From an uncultured Bacilli bacterium (GTDB lineage: Bacteria > Bacillota_I > Bacilli_A > RF39 > UBA660): a stretch of DNA of 64,000 nucleotides. The notes beneath the pieces are model-generated. The model had not been told where the DNA came from and searched no databases. It was given only the letters and a program-made list of their open reading frames with translations. Positions 1 through 8,043 of the stretch are shown here, piece after piece. The position numbers and the translations under genes are program-made. The first letter of the stretch is position 1. Each line of letters starts with the position of its first letter. The DNA lies in NCBI GenBank assembly GCA_944363715.1, contig CALVUX010000005.1:1-64000 (forward strand). The letters run 5' to 3'.

Positions 1-61
1 AAAACAAAATTATAAATCATTTGAAATATAAGACTTTTTATATAATACTTTCTATAATATT

Positions 62-1717
62 TTAGTTGCTATAACCTGTATTATTACCATATCTATCGAA
101 TTGCCCAGACATTAATTCTCCTACTCTTAATAAACCAACTTTGGCATTTGTAATTGATGTAGTTGTACTACTCATACTGGTATCTGTATATTTGGCAAGT
201 TTATATGACGTTCCACTTCCTACTGTTCCTAAATACCAAGTACTACTTTCCTCTATCATATCACTATAACTACTATCTACGTAACTTGTTAGATATTCTC
301 CATTTAAGAATGTACCTATTGTATTTGTACTTGAAAATGCTGTATTACTTCCAAAGGCACTTGTTATAAACTCCCCAGAACTTTTTAGTGGTTCTACACT
401 TACTATCTTTGTTCCTATTCCATTTTCGTGACTTACTATCCTGTATAGATTATTTTCTCCTGTTCCAAATTTTATATATTCTCCACTATATCTACTTGAA
501 AGGGGTGTTCCTGAAAGTTCTTTATCATTATCTCCGTTTAAGCGATATGGATTATCTATCGTTCCATTGCCATCTACAATTTTGACACTAGATTTTAGAT
601 TTATTGATGGCCGGACACCGTTCGCGTTCGAAGGACCACTGCTGCTCGCGCGACCATAGTAGCTGACATACCGAACGTTTGACGAAGAATATGGTGTTAA
701 TGTCCACCATCTAAGTCCATTATTTAAATAGCCATTAGTTCCTCCATTATTACTAGACTGATATTCATACATATTTAAAAGTCCTACTGCATCTGTTACA
801 GTTGTTGTTCCATTAGGTCTTGTTATACTTCCTAATGCTGTTGCATCCATTGTCGCATCCCATACTGCATCAGTCACAATAAAATTCTCATAATCTCTTA
901 AATTACCTAAGAAGCCATCTACACTTGTATCATTTAACCATTCTTCCATATAACTGCCTTCAAAGTTAGTTTGATTACTAGGATTGTATGAAATTGCACT
1001 TATATTCCATTGTGTTACTAATTTAGTTGTCTTAGCTTTTTTATTAACTGATACCGCTCTCCATAACTTTCCACTATACCAGATATAGTTATTTGGGTCA
1101 GTTCCTGTTATAAATGTATCTACTCCATCATCAAAGGTACTTCCATTTTCTCCTATATTCATCTTTATAACATCAGAAACAGGGCCTGTTAACTTAATTT
1201 CTTCAAACAAATGCCCATTACTAGGTAAACTTAAATCATTATAATCTAGCCCTACCCCTACTCCTAATGTAATTGTTACACTACTACTAGATTCATTCTT
1301 TACTCTTATCTTATATATATTACTAGAACCAGAACTACCACTTGCCGTTAAATTAGCACCTTTCTCCCCCATTGGTATATTTATTCCTTCTCATGTTTTA
1401 TAACCTACTTCTACACCACTAGGTAATTCCCCTTCATAATAAAAATTAAATCTTGCTTCTCTATTATTAGGATTAGATAAAGTTACTGTAAATTCTTTAG
1501 TTTCTTTCGCTCCTACTACTAACTTATTACTTTCTACATTATCTACAGTAAGCTTATACGTTAAATTACCTGTTACTATACTAATAGCATTACCCTTTTC
1601 TTTTGATACTGTAAACATGGCATAAGAAAAGTATCCTCCTAATATTAATAGAGTTACTATAATCATTACTATCATATATATTTTACTAAAACTTGTTTCT
1701 AATAATAACTTCTTCAT
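62..1717 (-). pseudogene. Membrane-anchored surface protein, paralogue 1, interrupted by an in-frame stop
   Basis: This is a second copy of the protein at 5010-6839. The N-terminal part (1391-1717, 108 aa) has a signal-anchor segment at about residues 13-33 and an Ig/camelysin-like stretch. It ends at a TGA at 1391-1393, and the same frame continues without a break from 1390 to the stop at 62. The corresponding position in the intact paralogue is sense and is not Trp. The rest holds a repeated domain resembling DUF6273, with NYIWYSGKLWRAVSV and NGVRPSINLKS motifs, plus a second copy that stops about 70 residues earlier than in the paralogue. About 80 bases at 611-690 are clearly G+C-rich, unlike the surroundings. 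It is either a pseudogene or a silent donor copy. The family assignment is by motif only. Confidence 0.75.
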
Positions 1718-1741
1718 ATACTTCTCCTTTCTAAAAGCAAG

Positions 1742-1767
1742 AAAAAAGAATAGAATAATCCTATTCT
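1742..1767 (-). terminator. Terminator-like hairpin in the leader of paralogue 1
   Basis: On the minus strand AGAATAG, a 7-nt loop and CTATTCT form a perfect 7-bp stem followed directly by a T run. It lies only about 25 nt before the surface-protein start, which leaves no room for another promoter, so transcription of the gene must pass through it. The stop codon of the leader ORF at 1761-1850 lies inside the 5' arm. This architecture is repeated before the second paralogue and would suit attenuation, which is inference. Confidence 0.6.
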
Positions 1768-1850
1768 ACATTATTAAAGAAAGTAATATTATTACTTAAA
1801 TATTTATAAACTGTCATCTTTCGTATAGTATTTATAATACATTTACTCAT
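1761..1850 (-). CDS. Putative 29-aa leader ORF of surface paralogue 1
   Basis: An ATG at 1850 is preceded by GAGGG with 9-nt spacing and opens a 29-codon frame ending in TAG at 1761-1763, inside the 5' arm of the hairpin at 1742-1767. Its C-terminus reads SNNITFFNNVE. The leader of the second paralogue, if read with one G fewer in its G tract, ends SLNNTFFHYGLKE. The two leaders therefore look homologous and similarly placed. Whether it is translated is not shown by the sequence. The alternative is a chance frame in a duplicated leader. Confidence 0.4.
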   Translation of the reverse strand: MSKCIINTIRKMTVYKYLSNNITFFNNVE

Positions 1851-1920
1851 AATAATTTACCCTCTTTCTTACTATTTTTATTAACTTAATAATATCAAAA
1901 AAATAGAACTTAAACAAGTC

Positions 1921-2655
1921 CTATTTACTTTTAATTAAAGTTATATAATTGTTAACCTTACTAGACCAAGTAGGACTAGCAGCATATTTTGGACCAATAG
2001 ATTCTGGTGTAGTTAAACCATAAGTATAATAATTACGATATAAGTTATCTAAATAACCCATAATTCCTTCATCTAGTGTAGCATATGCTTTATAACTTCC
2101 TCCACCACAACTAGGTCCTCCTTTTTGACCACCTACATTATTACATTCACGAACTAAACTACTACAAGTACCATTACATCCAGTCTCATGAAGAATAATA
2201 GCAGTTGCCATATAAGGATCAATTCCTAATTGCAATGAATAACTAGCAATTAAGTATCCTTTACCTGAAATAGTAGAATTTAGAGAACGATTAAGTTTTT
2301 CAGCTAACTGATTCATTGTTAATCCATCATAAACTATAGGATCAACTGGAACAGTACTAACTTCTTCGTATGTTTTTACATCTTCTAATTCATTTTCTAT
2401 AACTACTTCTTCTACATCATCAGTAGTATTATCTTCCATTTCAGTATTATTATTAGATTCATCTGCAGTATTATTTCTATTCTTATTATTAACTTCTTCC
2501 ACTTTACCTGCATTTAAATCATTCATTGTCACAGTTTCATAAGCTACAGTATTCTCTTCTATTTGAAAAGCTTTATACTGTAATACTCCAGCTAAGCCTA
2601 TCATAAAAACACCAATAGATGCTAAAGTAAGACTCAGCTTACTAACTTTTTTCAT
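1921..2655 (-). CDS. Exported glucosaminidase/lysozyme-superfamily wall hydrolase (putative)
   Basis: A 244-aa protein counted from the ATG at 2655, which follows a good GGAGG site; the longer frame upstream has no such site. Residues about 5-30 form a signal or anchor segment. A long acidic, Asn/Thr-rich linker follows (about 40-110). The C-terminal domain contains GIDPYMATAIILHETGC, where the Glu is placed like the catalytic Glu of the glucosaminidase/lysozyme superfamily, and a GGG...YATLDEGIMGYLDNL region typical of Bax/FlgJ-like muramidases. It probably cleaves peptidoglycan outside the membrane. Several Cys residues in the domain (CNGTCSSLVREC) may form disulfides. The fold assignment is likely, but the exact bond cleaved is not known. 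Confidence 0.65.
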   Translation of the reverse strand: MKKVSKLSLTLASIGVFMIGLAGVLQYKAFQIEENTVAYETVTMNDLNAGKVEEVNNKNRNNTADESNNNTEMEDNTTDDVEEVVIENELEDVKTYEEVSTVPVDPIVYDGLTMNQLAEKLNRSLNSTISGKGYLIASYSLQLGIDPYMATAIILHETGCNGTCSSLVRECNNVGGQKGGPSCGGGSYKAYATLDEGIMGYLDNLYRNYYTYGLTTPESIGPKYAASPTWSSKVNNYITLIKSK

Positions 2656-2761
2656 AGTTCCTCCTTCAAATAAGAACAATAAAATTGTACCAAATAATTG
2701 TATATTTGTCAAATTTGACACCCGAACCTACTATATTATATGTTTTAACTTGACTTTTACT

Positions 2762-4909
2762 TTAATCACTAAGTAAAGATAAATTAACTTTCTTTTTATC
2801 TAAATCAATACCATCTACATAACAATCAACAATATCACCAACACTAAATAAATCGCTAGGATTTTTAATAAACTCTTTAGTTAATTTAGAAATGTGAGCA
2901 AGTCCATCGTTTTTTAAACCTATATCTATAAATAGACCAAAGTCGACTACATTACGTACTGTTCCTTGTAATTTATCCCCAATTTTTAAATCTTCTATAT
3001 GTAAAATATCACTTCTTAGAATTGGTTGAGGATAATTATCTCTTAAATCTCTCATAGGCTTTTCTAAAGATTCTATAATATCACTTAAAGTATATTTATC
3101 AATACCAATATCTTTACTAAGACTATCTATATCTAAACTATTAAGTTTATTAATAAGTTCCTTACTACCTAAATCATTTACACTAAATCCTAAATAATCT
3201 AAAAGTTTAATAGTCTTATCATAACTCTCAGGATGAATAGATGTTTTATCTAAAGGATTATCTCCATCAAGTATTCTTAAGAAACCAACTGACTGCTCAT
3301 AAACTTTATCTGATATTCCTTTGATATTATGAAGTTCATCTCTATTTTTAAATTTACCATGACTTTCTCTAAAAGAAATAATATTATCTATTACTTTTTT
3401 ATTTAAACCTGATACGTATTTCAGTAGTGAGGGGCTAGCAGTATTAATATTAACACCAACTCCATTAACTGCTTTACTAACAACAAAGTTTAATGATTCA
3501 TCTAACTTCTTAACTGGAACATCATGTTGATAAAGACCAACCCCTATACTTTTAGGATCTATTTTAACTAATTCAGATAATGCATCTTGAACACGTCTTC
3601 CAATACTAACAGCACTTCTTTTCTCAACAGTCAATAAAGGAAACTCTTCTATTGCAAGTTTACTAGCTGAGTAAACTGATGCCCCTGCTTCACTTACTAT
3701 TATATAAGATATATCTCTATTAGCAGATTTAATAGTATCTGCAACAAATGCTTCACTTTCACGAGATGCTGTACCATTACCGATAGCGATTACATCAATA
3801 TTATATTTATCAATAAGTTCAAGTATTTTTTTCTTAGAACCTTCTATATCATTATGAGGTTCAGTAGGATAGATAACAGCGATTTCTAAGACTTTACCAG
3901 TTTTATCTAAAACAGCAAGTTTACAACCTGTTCTAAAAGCAGGGTCATAACCTAGCACAGTTTTATCTTTTAAAGGAGGAGTAAGTAAAAGATTCTCTAC
4001 ATTAGTAGAAAAATTATCTATAGCTCGCACTTCCCCTTTTTCCTTTAATTCACTTCTAACTTCTCTATCTACACTAGGAAGTATTAAACGTTTAAGGCTA
4101 TCATTAATAGCATCTATTATTATAGGATAACAGAAAGATTCTTTATTTTTAACGACTTTAGTCTCTAAATATTTAACTATTTTCTCTACATCATAATCTA
4201 ATTTAACAGATAAGGCTCCTTCTTTTTCACCTCTATTTATCGCTAATATTCGATGTGGTTTAATATATTTAACCTGCTCACTAAAGTCATAATAGTTACT
4301 ATAAGTTTTCTCTTCATCAACAGCATTTTTCTTTAACTTACTAACAATTACTCCTTCTTTAAATATATAACTTCTAATCCATTTACGGTAATATGCATTA
4401 TCACTTATCCATTCGGCAATTATATACTTTGCTCCCATAACTGCATCTTCAACAGTCTTAACTTTATCATTTACATAACGACTTGCAATAGTATTAATAT
4501 CTCCCTTAACTGGACAAGACATAATAAGCTTAGCAAGAGGCTCTAATCCATTATTAATAGCATCTGTTGCTTTAGTCTTTTTCTTCTCTTTATAAGGACG
4601 ATATAAATCATCTACTTCAACAAGTTTAGTACACTTCATAATAGATGTTTTTAACTCATCAGTAAGTAAACCTTTTTCATCTATTAATCTAATAACATCT
4701 TCTTTACGTTTTAAAAGATTAACTTGATACTGATAAACATCATCAATAGACTTTATGACTTCTTCATTTAAAGCTCCTGTTGCTTCTTTACGATATCTTG
4801 CAATAAAAGGAATAGTATTCCCTTCTTCTAATAATTTCAAAACAGTCATAACCTGTTTTTTACTAATATCTAAATCTTTACTAATTTCTTCAATAATTAC
4901 TTCATTCAT
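2762..4909 (-). CDS. tex: Tex-family S1 RNA-binding protein
   Basis: A 715-aa protein, near the usual Tex length of 720-780. Family landmarks are present in order: the N-terminal helical region with IPFIARYRKEATGALNE, the YqgF/RNase H-like domain starting LGYDPAFRTGCKLAVLD, the helix-hairpin-helix segment NINTASPSLLKYVSGLN, and a C-terminal S1 domain (GDKLQGTVRNVVDFGLFIDIG). Tex is a cytoplasmic nucleic-acid-binding protein linked to transcription and RNA metabolism. The ATG at 4909 has AAGAGGA upstream at good spacing and gives the conserved N-terminus; an in-frame codon further upstream does not. The gene sits alone between the two surface-protein paralogues. Confidence 0.95.
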   Translation of the reverse strand: MNEVIIEEISKDLDISKKQVMTVLKLLEEGNTIPFIARYRKEATGALNEEVIKSIDDVYQYQVNLLKRKEDVIRLIDEKGLLTDELKTSIMKCTKLVEVDDLYRPYKEKKKTKATDAINNGLEPLAKLIMSCPVKGDINTIASRYVNDKVKTVEDAVMGAKYIIAEWISDNAYYRKWIRSYIFKEGVIVSKLKKNAVDEEKTYSNYYDFSEQVKYIKPHRILAINRGEKEGALSVKLDYDVEKIVKYLETKVVKNKESFCYPIIIDAINDSLKRLILPSVDREVRSELKEKGEVRAIDNFSTNVENLLLTPPLKDKTVLGYDPAFRTGCKLAVLDKTGKVLEIAVIYPTEPHNDIEGSKKKILELIDKYNIDVIAIGNGTASRESEAFVADTIKSANRDISYIIVSEAGASVYSASKLAIEEFPLLTVEKRSAVSIGRRVQDALSELVKIDPKSIGVGLYQHDVPVKKLDESLNFVVSKAVNGVGVNINTASPSLLKYVSGLNKKVIDNIISFRESHGKFKNRDELHNIKGISDKVYEQSVGFLRILDGDNPLDKTSIHPESYDKTIKLLDYLGFSVNDLGSKELINKLNSLDIDSLSKDIGIDKYTLSDIIESLEKPMRDLRDNYPQPILRSDILHIEDLKIGDKLQGTVRNVVDFGLFIDIGLKNDGLAHISKLTKEFIKNPSDLFSVGDIVDCYVDGIDLDKKKVNLSLLSD

Positions 4910-4984
4910 AAATATCCTCTTTTCTAACACTATCTATTTTATTACAAATAGAAAAAAGATTAAAGTAAAAGAAGAGAATTTGGC

Positions 4985-5016
4985 GCAAAAAGAACTAGAA
5001 TAATTTATCCTAGTTC
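4985..5016 (-). terminator. Intrinsic terminator of surface-protein gene 2
   Basis: On the minus strand GAACTAG and CTAGTTC pair as a 7-bp stem around an 11-nt loop, followed by TTTTT. The gene's own TAG stop is part of the 5' arm. Confidence 0.75.
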
Positions 5017-6839
5017 AATTTGAAAGGTTTTTGTAAAGTCCCTTCTCCATCCGTTATAACAATATTACTTTTTAGATTCATAGATGGTTGAATACCATAA
5101 ACATTCTGAGGACTAGTACCATATGCAGTACTACTGTTGTAAATATACCGTACATAAGTCGCACTATTTTTTGTTAAAGTCCAATAAGTAGATGTATTAT
5201 CTGTAATAGTATCGTTTATATAACCTTTTTTAAATTGTCCTGCCATTAACTCTCCAAACCTAAGTAATCCTACATTGGTTCTTGCTTGTGATGAAGTTAA
5301 ACTGCTCATAGAAGTATCTGTATATTTTGCCAATCTATAATTTACACCACTACCCACTGTTCCTAAATACCAAGTAGTATTACCTTCTATCATATTACTA
5401 TAACTACTTCCTACATAATTTGTTAGATATGTTCCATTTAAGAAAGTACCAATTGTATTATTGCCCGAAAATGTAACATTGCTTCCAAAAGCACTGGAGA
5501 TAAATCTACCCCCACTCTTTAATGGTTCTGCACTAGTTATTTTTGTTAAGCCACTAGTCTCATGACTTACTATTCTATATAAGGTGTTTTCTCCTGTTCC
5601 AAAAGTTATATATTCTCCACTATATCTTGTATTTAATAGTGTCCCTGATAAATCAGCATCAGCATCATTATCACCTTCTAAACGATATGGATTAGATTCT
5701 GTTCCATCTCCATCTATGATTTTAACAGTTGATTTTAGATTAATTGATGGTCGAACACCATTAGCATTTGTAGGACTATTGTAACTAGGATTACCATTAT
5801 TGTTAACATTATGCACATAAGTCGTACTATATGGTGTTAAAGTCCACCAGATAAGACCATTGTTTAAATAACCATTTACTGCTGTAGTGCCACTATAACT
5901 TGTTTGATATTCATATGAATTAAGCAAACCCACTGCATCGGTAACCATTGTGGTTTCTGCAGGTTTACTTGATGATGAAGTTAGGGTTGCATTCCATTTT
6001 GCATCTGTTACTATAAAATTTTCATAATCTCTTAAATTACCTAAGAAACCATCTACAGAAGTATCATTTAACCACATTTCCATATGACTATCTTCAAAGC
6101 CTGTACTACCGCTTGAATAATTAATTGTACTTATATTCCATTGTGTTACTAACTTTGTAGTCTTAGCATCATTATTTACAGACACTGCTCTCCATAACTT
6201 TCCACTATACCATATATAATTATTAGGATTTTCTCCTGTTATAAATGTATCTGTTCCATCATCATATGTATCTCCATTATTTAAATTATCTATAACAACA
6301 TCTGAAGCTAATGTACTTAGTTTCTCAAACAAATGCCCATTACTTGGTAACTCTAAATCATTATAATCTAGTCCTACACTTACTCCTAGATTTATAGTTA
6401 ATTCGCTATTAGAATTATTTTCTACCATTATCTTATAGATATTACTACTACCACTTGTACCATTTTTCTCTAAATTAACACCTTTCTCTTCTGGTAAAGT
6501 ATTACTTTCACAATCTAATATGTAACCTGCTTCTACATTATTAGGTAATTCTCCTTCATAATAAAAATTAAATCTTGCTATTCTATTATTAGGATTACTT
6601 AATGTTACTATAAACTCTTTACTACTATTAGGTTCTACTGTTAAAGTATTAGTTTCTTCTCCATCTACTTCTAACTTATAAGTTAAGTTCCCTGTTACTA
6701 TACTTATAGCATTACTCTTCTCTTTTGTTACTGTAAACATAGCATATGAAAAGTAACTTCCTAATATTAATAGAGTTATTATAATCATTACTATCATATA
6801 TATCTTACTAAAACTTGTTTCTAATAATAATTTTTTCAT
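5010..6839 (-). CDS. Membrane-anchored surface protein with two tandem DUF6273-like repeats
   Basis: A 609-aa protein. Residues about 12-33 form a signal-anchor helix, followed by SYAMFTV and an Ig/camelysin-like region (about 45-160) with SNPNNRIARFNFYYEGELP. Two related domains follow at about 190-400 and 405-609. Each contains an IWYSGKLWRAVSV or YITFGTGENTLYRIVS strand, a WTLT motif and an NGVRPSINLKS or YGIQPSMNLKS motif before an I.DG.GT..PY.L ending. This resembles DUF6273-type domains of clostridial surface proteins, which is motif-level evidence only. It is probably displayed on the cell surface. The paralogue at 62-1717 is broken. Its leader carries a small ORF with a G9 tract and a terminator-like hairpin (6869-6897), suggesting variable expression. 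GGAG lies upstream of the ATG. Confidence 0.8.
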   Translation of the reverse strand: MKKLLLETSFSKIYMIVMIIITLLILGSYFSYAMFTVTKEKSNAISIVTGNLTYKLEVDGEETNTLTVEPNSSKEFIVTLSNPNNRIARFNFYYEGELPNNVEAGYILDCESNTLPEEKGVNLEKNGTSGSSNIYKIMVENNSNSELTINLGVSVGLDYNDLELPSNGHLFEKLSTLASDVVIDNLNNGDTYDDGTDTFITGENPNNYIWYSGKLWRAVSVNNDAKTTKLVTQWNISTINYSSGSTGFEDSHMEMWLNDTSVDGFLGNLRDYENFIVTDAKWNATLTSSSSKPAETTMVTDAVGLLNSYEYQTSYSGTTAVNGYLNNGLIWWTLTPYSTTYVHNVNNNGNPSYNSPTNANGVRPSINLKSTVKIIDGDGTESNPYRLEGDNDADADLSGTLLNTRYSGEYITFGTGENTLYRIVSHETSGLTKITSAEPLKSGGRFISSAFGSNVTFSGNNTIGTFLNGTYLTNYVGSSYSNMIEGNTTWYLGTVGSGVNYRLAKYTDTSMSSLTSSQARTNVGLLRFGELMAGQFKKGYINDTITDNTSTYWTLTKNSATYVRYIYNSSTAYGTSPQNVYGIQPSMNLKSNIVITDGEGTLQKPFKLN

Positions 6840-6868
6840 CTTCTTACTCCTTCCATTATTACACTATA

Positions 6869-6897
6869 AAAAGAATAGAACTTGCCTCTATTCTTTT
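6869..6897 (-). terminator. Terminator-like hairpin in the leader of surface-protein gene 2
   Basis: AAAAGAATAGA and TCTATTCTTTT (minus strand) form a perfect 11-bp stem with a 7-nt loop ending in a T run. It lies 29 nt before the ATG at 6839, too close for a separate promoter. A TAG at 6888-6890 inside the 5' arm would end the leader ORF if the G tract were one base shorter. It matches the hairpin at 1742-1767 in position and sequence. Confidence 0.65.
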
Positions 6898-6927
6898 AAG
6901 CCATAATGAAAGAAAGTATTGTTTAAA

Positions 6928-6990
6928 CTACCATTTTGGTAATTTAAGCACCCCCCCCCAGGTAACATTTAGTGAACGTAATATTTTCAT
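6928..6990 (-). CDS. Putative leader ORF with G9 tract upstream of surface-protein gene 2 (20 aa as read)
   Basis: The ATG at 6990 has AGAAGG 7 nt upstream. The frame reads MKILRSLNVT, then runs through nine consecutive G residues and stops at TAG 6928-6930. With one G fewer (or two more) it would instead continue about 13 codons further and stop at 6888-6890 inside the hairpin, giving a product whose end resembles the leader at 1761-1850. The frame is supported by its ribosome site and by the paralogous leader, but translation is unproven. Confidence 0.4.
   Translation of the reverse strand: MKILRSLNVTWGGVLKLPKW
6951..6959. repeat. C9/G9 homopolymer tract
   Basis: Nine consecutive C residues on the plus strand (G9 on the transcribed side) in the leader of the surface-protein gene. 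Such a tract is very unlikely by chance in DNA this AT-rich. It is the kind of tract that slips during replication. It lies inside a small leader ORF, so length changes would shift that frame. Confidence 0.85.
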
Positions 6991-7083
6991 ACTTTTACCT
7001 TCTTTCTTTATCTTTATTCTACAACAAGTTTACCACAAAGAAAGTATGATAGGCAAGTAGTTTTATCTAACTAAAATAAGAGA

Positions 7084-7440
7084 TTAGTCATCTAACCTCT
7101 TACTTATAAGCTCAAGAGCCTTTTTAGGATTTTCTATTATAACTTGATGAATCGATTCTATTTCACGTAATCCCATGATGAATTCTATTTCCTCCTCAGC
7201 CATATTAGTAACCTTTTTATTTTTACCTTTAGGTTTAACTGGATTATCATAGCCTAGAAGATAATCTACATCTACATTTAGAACCTTTCCTAATTTAGTT
7301 AATGTGTCTAAAGTTGGGACTCTCGTGCCGTTTTCGTAACAACAAATACTTACTTTTGTAACATTTACACGCTCGCCCAACTCTCGTTGCGTTAGTCCAT
7401 TAGATATTCGCAACTCTTTTAAACGTTTACTTAAAAGCAT
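7084..7440 (-). CDS. XRE-family (Cro/C1-type HTH) transcriptional regulator
   Basis: A 118-aa protein. The HTH_3 domain spans residues about 6-62: LKELRISNGLTQRELGERVNVTK, then YENGTRVPTLDTLTKLGKVL and VDYLLGYD, which is typical of SOS/phage-like repressors. The C-terminal half is charged and has no recognised effector domain. The start at 7440 has AAGGAGAG upstream. A short palindrome, GTTTACTAAAC, at 7463-7473 just before the start could be its own operator, which is inference. The neighbours (a surface protein and ssb) do not reveal its target. Confidence 0.85.
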   Translation of the reverse strand: MLLSKRLKELRISNGLTQRELGERVNVTKVSICCYENGTRVPTLDTLTKLGKVLNVDVDYLLGYDNPVKPKGKNKKVTNMAEEEIEFIMGLREIESIHQVIIENPKKALELISKRLDD

Positions 7441-7462
7441 ATTTGTCTCTCCTTAATTAATT

Positions 7463-7473
7463 GTTTACTAAAC
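7463..7473. promoter_or_regulatory. Possible operator of the XRE regulator
   Basis: An 11-bp palindrome (GTTTA-C-TAAAC) between the presumed promoter (a TTGACT box lies upstream on the minus strand) and the ribosome site of the XRE gene. Autoregulation is typical of the family. The site itself is only inferred. Confidence 0.3.
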
Positions 7474-7541
7474 TATAAATCTTTTTTTTGGGAAAAGTCA
7501 ACCCTTATTGGCTAATTATTGAAAAACAAGCCCAAAAACGA

Positions 7542-7889
7542 CTAATTATCAGTATTTTTGACATCATTTTTCTTCTTATTTGACAGAAATGTGACTTTGT
7601 CTGCAACTACTTCTAGAAAGTATCTAGAGCCCTCATCTGTCTTAATAATGTTACTTTGTAAACGACCTCTAATACCAACAATATCTCCAACTTTACAATA
7701 CTCTTTAGTAAGCTTAGCTTTCTCTTCCCAAAGTGTACAATTGATAAAGTCTGTTTCATATACACCATCCATATTTTTAAAAGAACGTGGTACTGCTAAA
7801 GAAAGTGTTCCTACTTTCTTACCAGATTCAGTTTCTTTAATGTCAATATCTTTAGTTAGACGGCCTACTAAAATTAAACTATTTAACAT
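7542..7889 (-). CDS. ssb: Single-stranded DNA-binding protein
   Basis: A 115-aa OB-fold protein. Recognisable SSB elements are MLNSLILVGRLTKDIDIKET, LSLAVPR, DFINCTLWEEKA, and VGDIVGIRGRLQSN. It coats single-stranded DNA in replication and repair. It is shorter than the usual 150-180 aa and lacks the acidic C-terminal tip (DDDLPF type) that recruits partner proteins; the C-terminus is KKKNDVKNTDN instead. It is not next to rpsF/rpsR, so it may be a secondary copy. The ATG follows AAAGGAGG. Confidence 0.9.
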   Translation of the reverse strand: MLNSLILVGRLTKDIDIKETESGKKVGTLSLAVPRSFKNMDGVYETDFINCTLWEEKAKLTKEYCKVGDIVGIRGRLQSNIIKTDEGSRYFLEVVADKVTFLSNKKKNDVKNTDN

Positions 7890-8007
7890 GCAATTCCTCC
7901 TTTCGAGAGATAAGGTAACACAATTTTAAAATCCTTGCAAAAAGAGAAAATTGCAAATTCAAGCTGTTTTTGGGGGTGAATTTTGTAAATTCATAGGGCC
8001 AAATTAA

Positions 8008-8038
8008 TAAATTGACCCCCAAAATGAGGGTCAATTTA
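8008..8038 (-). terminator. Hairpin downstream of sufB
   Basis: An 11-bp inverted repeat (TAAATTGACCC / GGGTCAATTTA) lies just after the sufB stop. The minus-strand tail is T-rich, not a pure T run, and a similar tail exists on the other strand. Confidence 0.6.
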
Positions 8039-8043
8039 CAAAA

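Noticed and set aside
1391-1393. TGA read as Trp (code 4) instead of a stop in surface paralogue 1
   Set aside because: TGA ends several genes at tight overlaps with the next start (fmt, tsaE, sufD and the 12563 gene), Trp is encoded by TGG throughout, and the paralogue has no Trp at this position.
4755-5003. Plus-strand reading frame opposite tex
   Set aside because: It is a shadow of the tex coding strand and runs into its terminator region.
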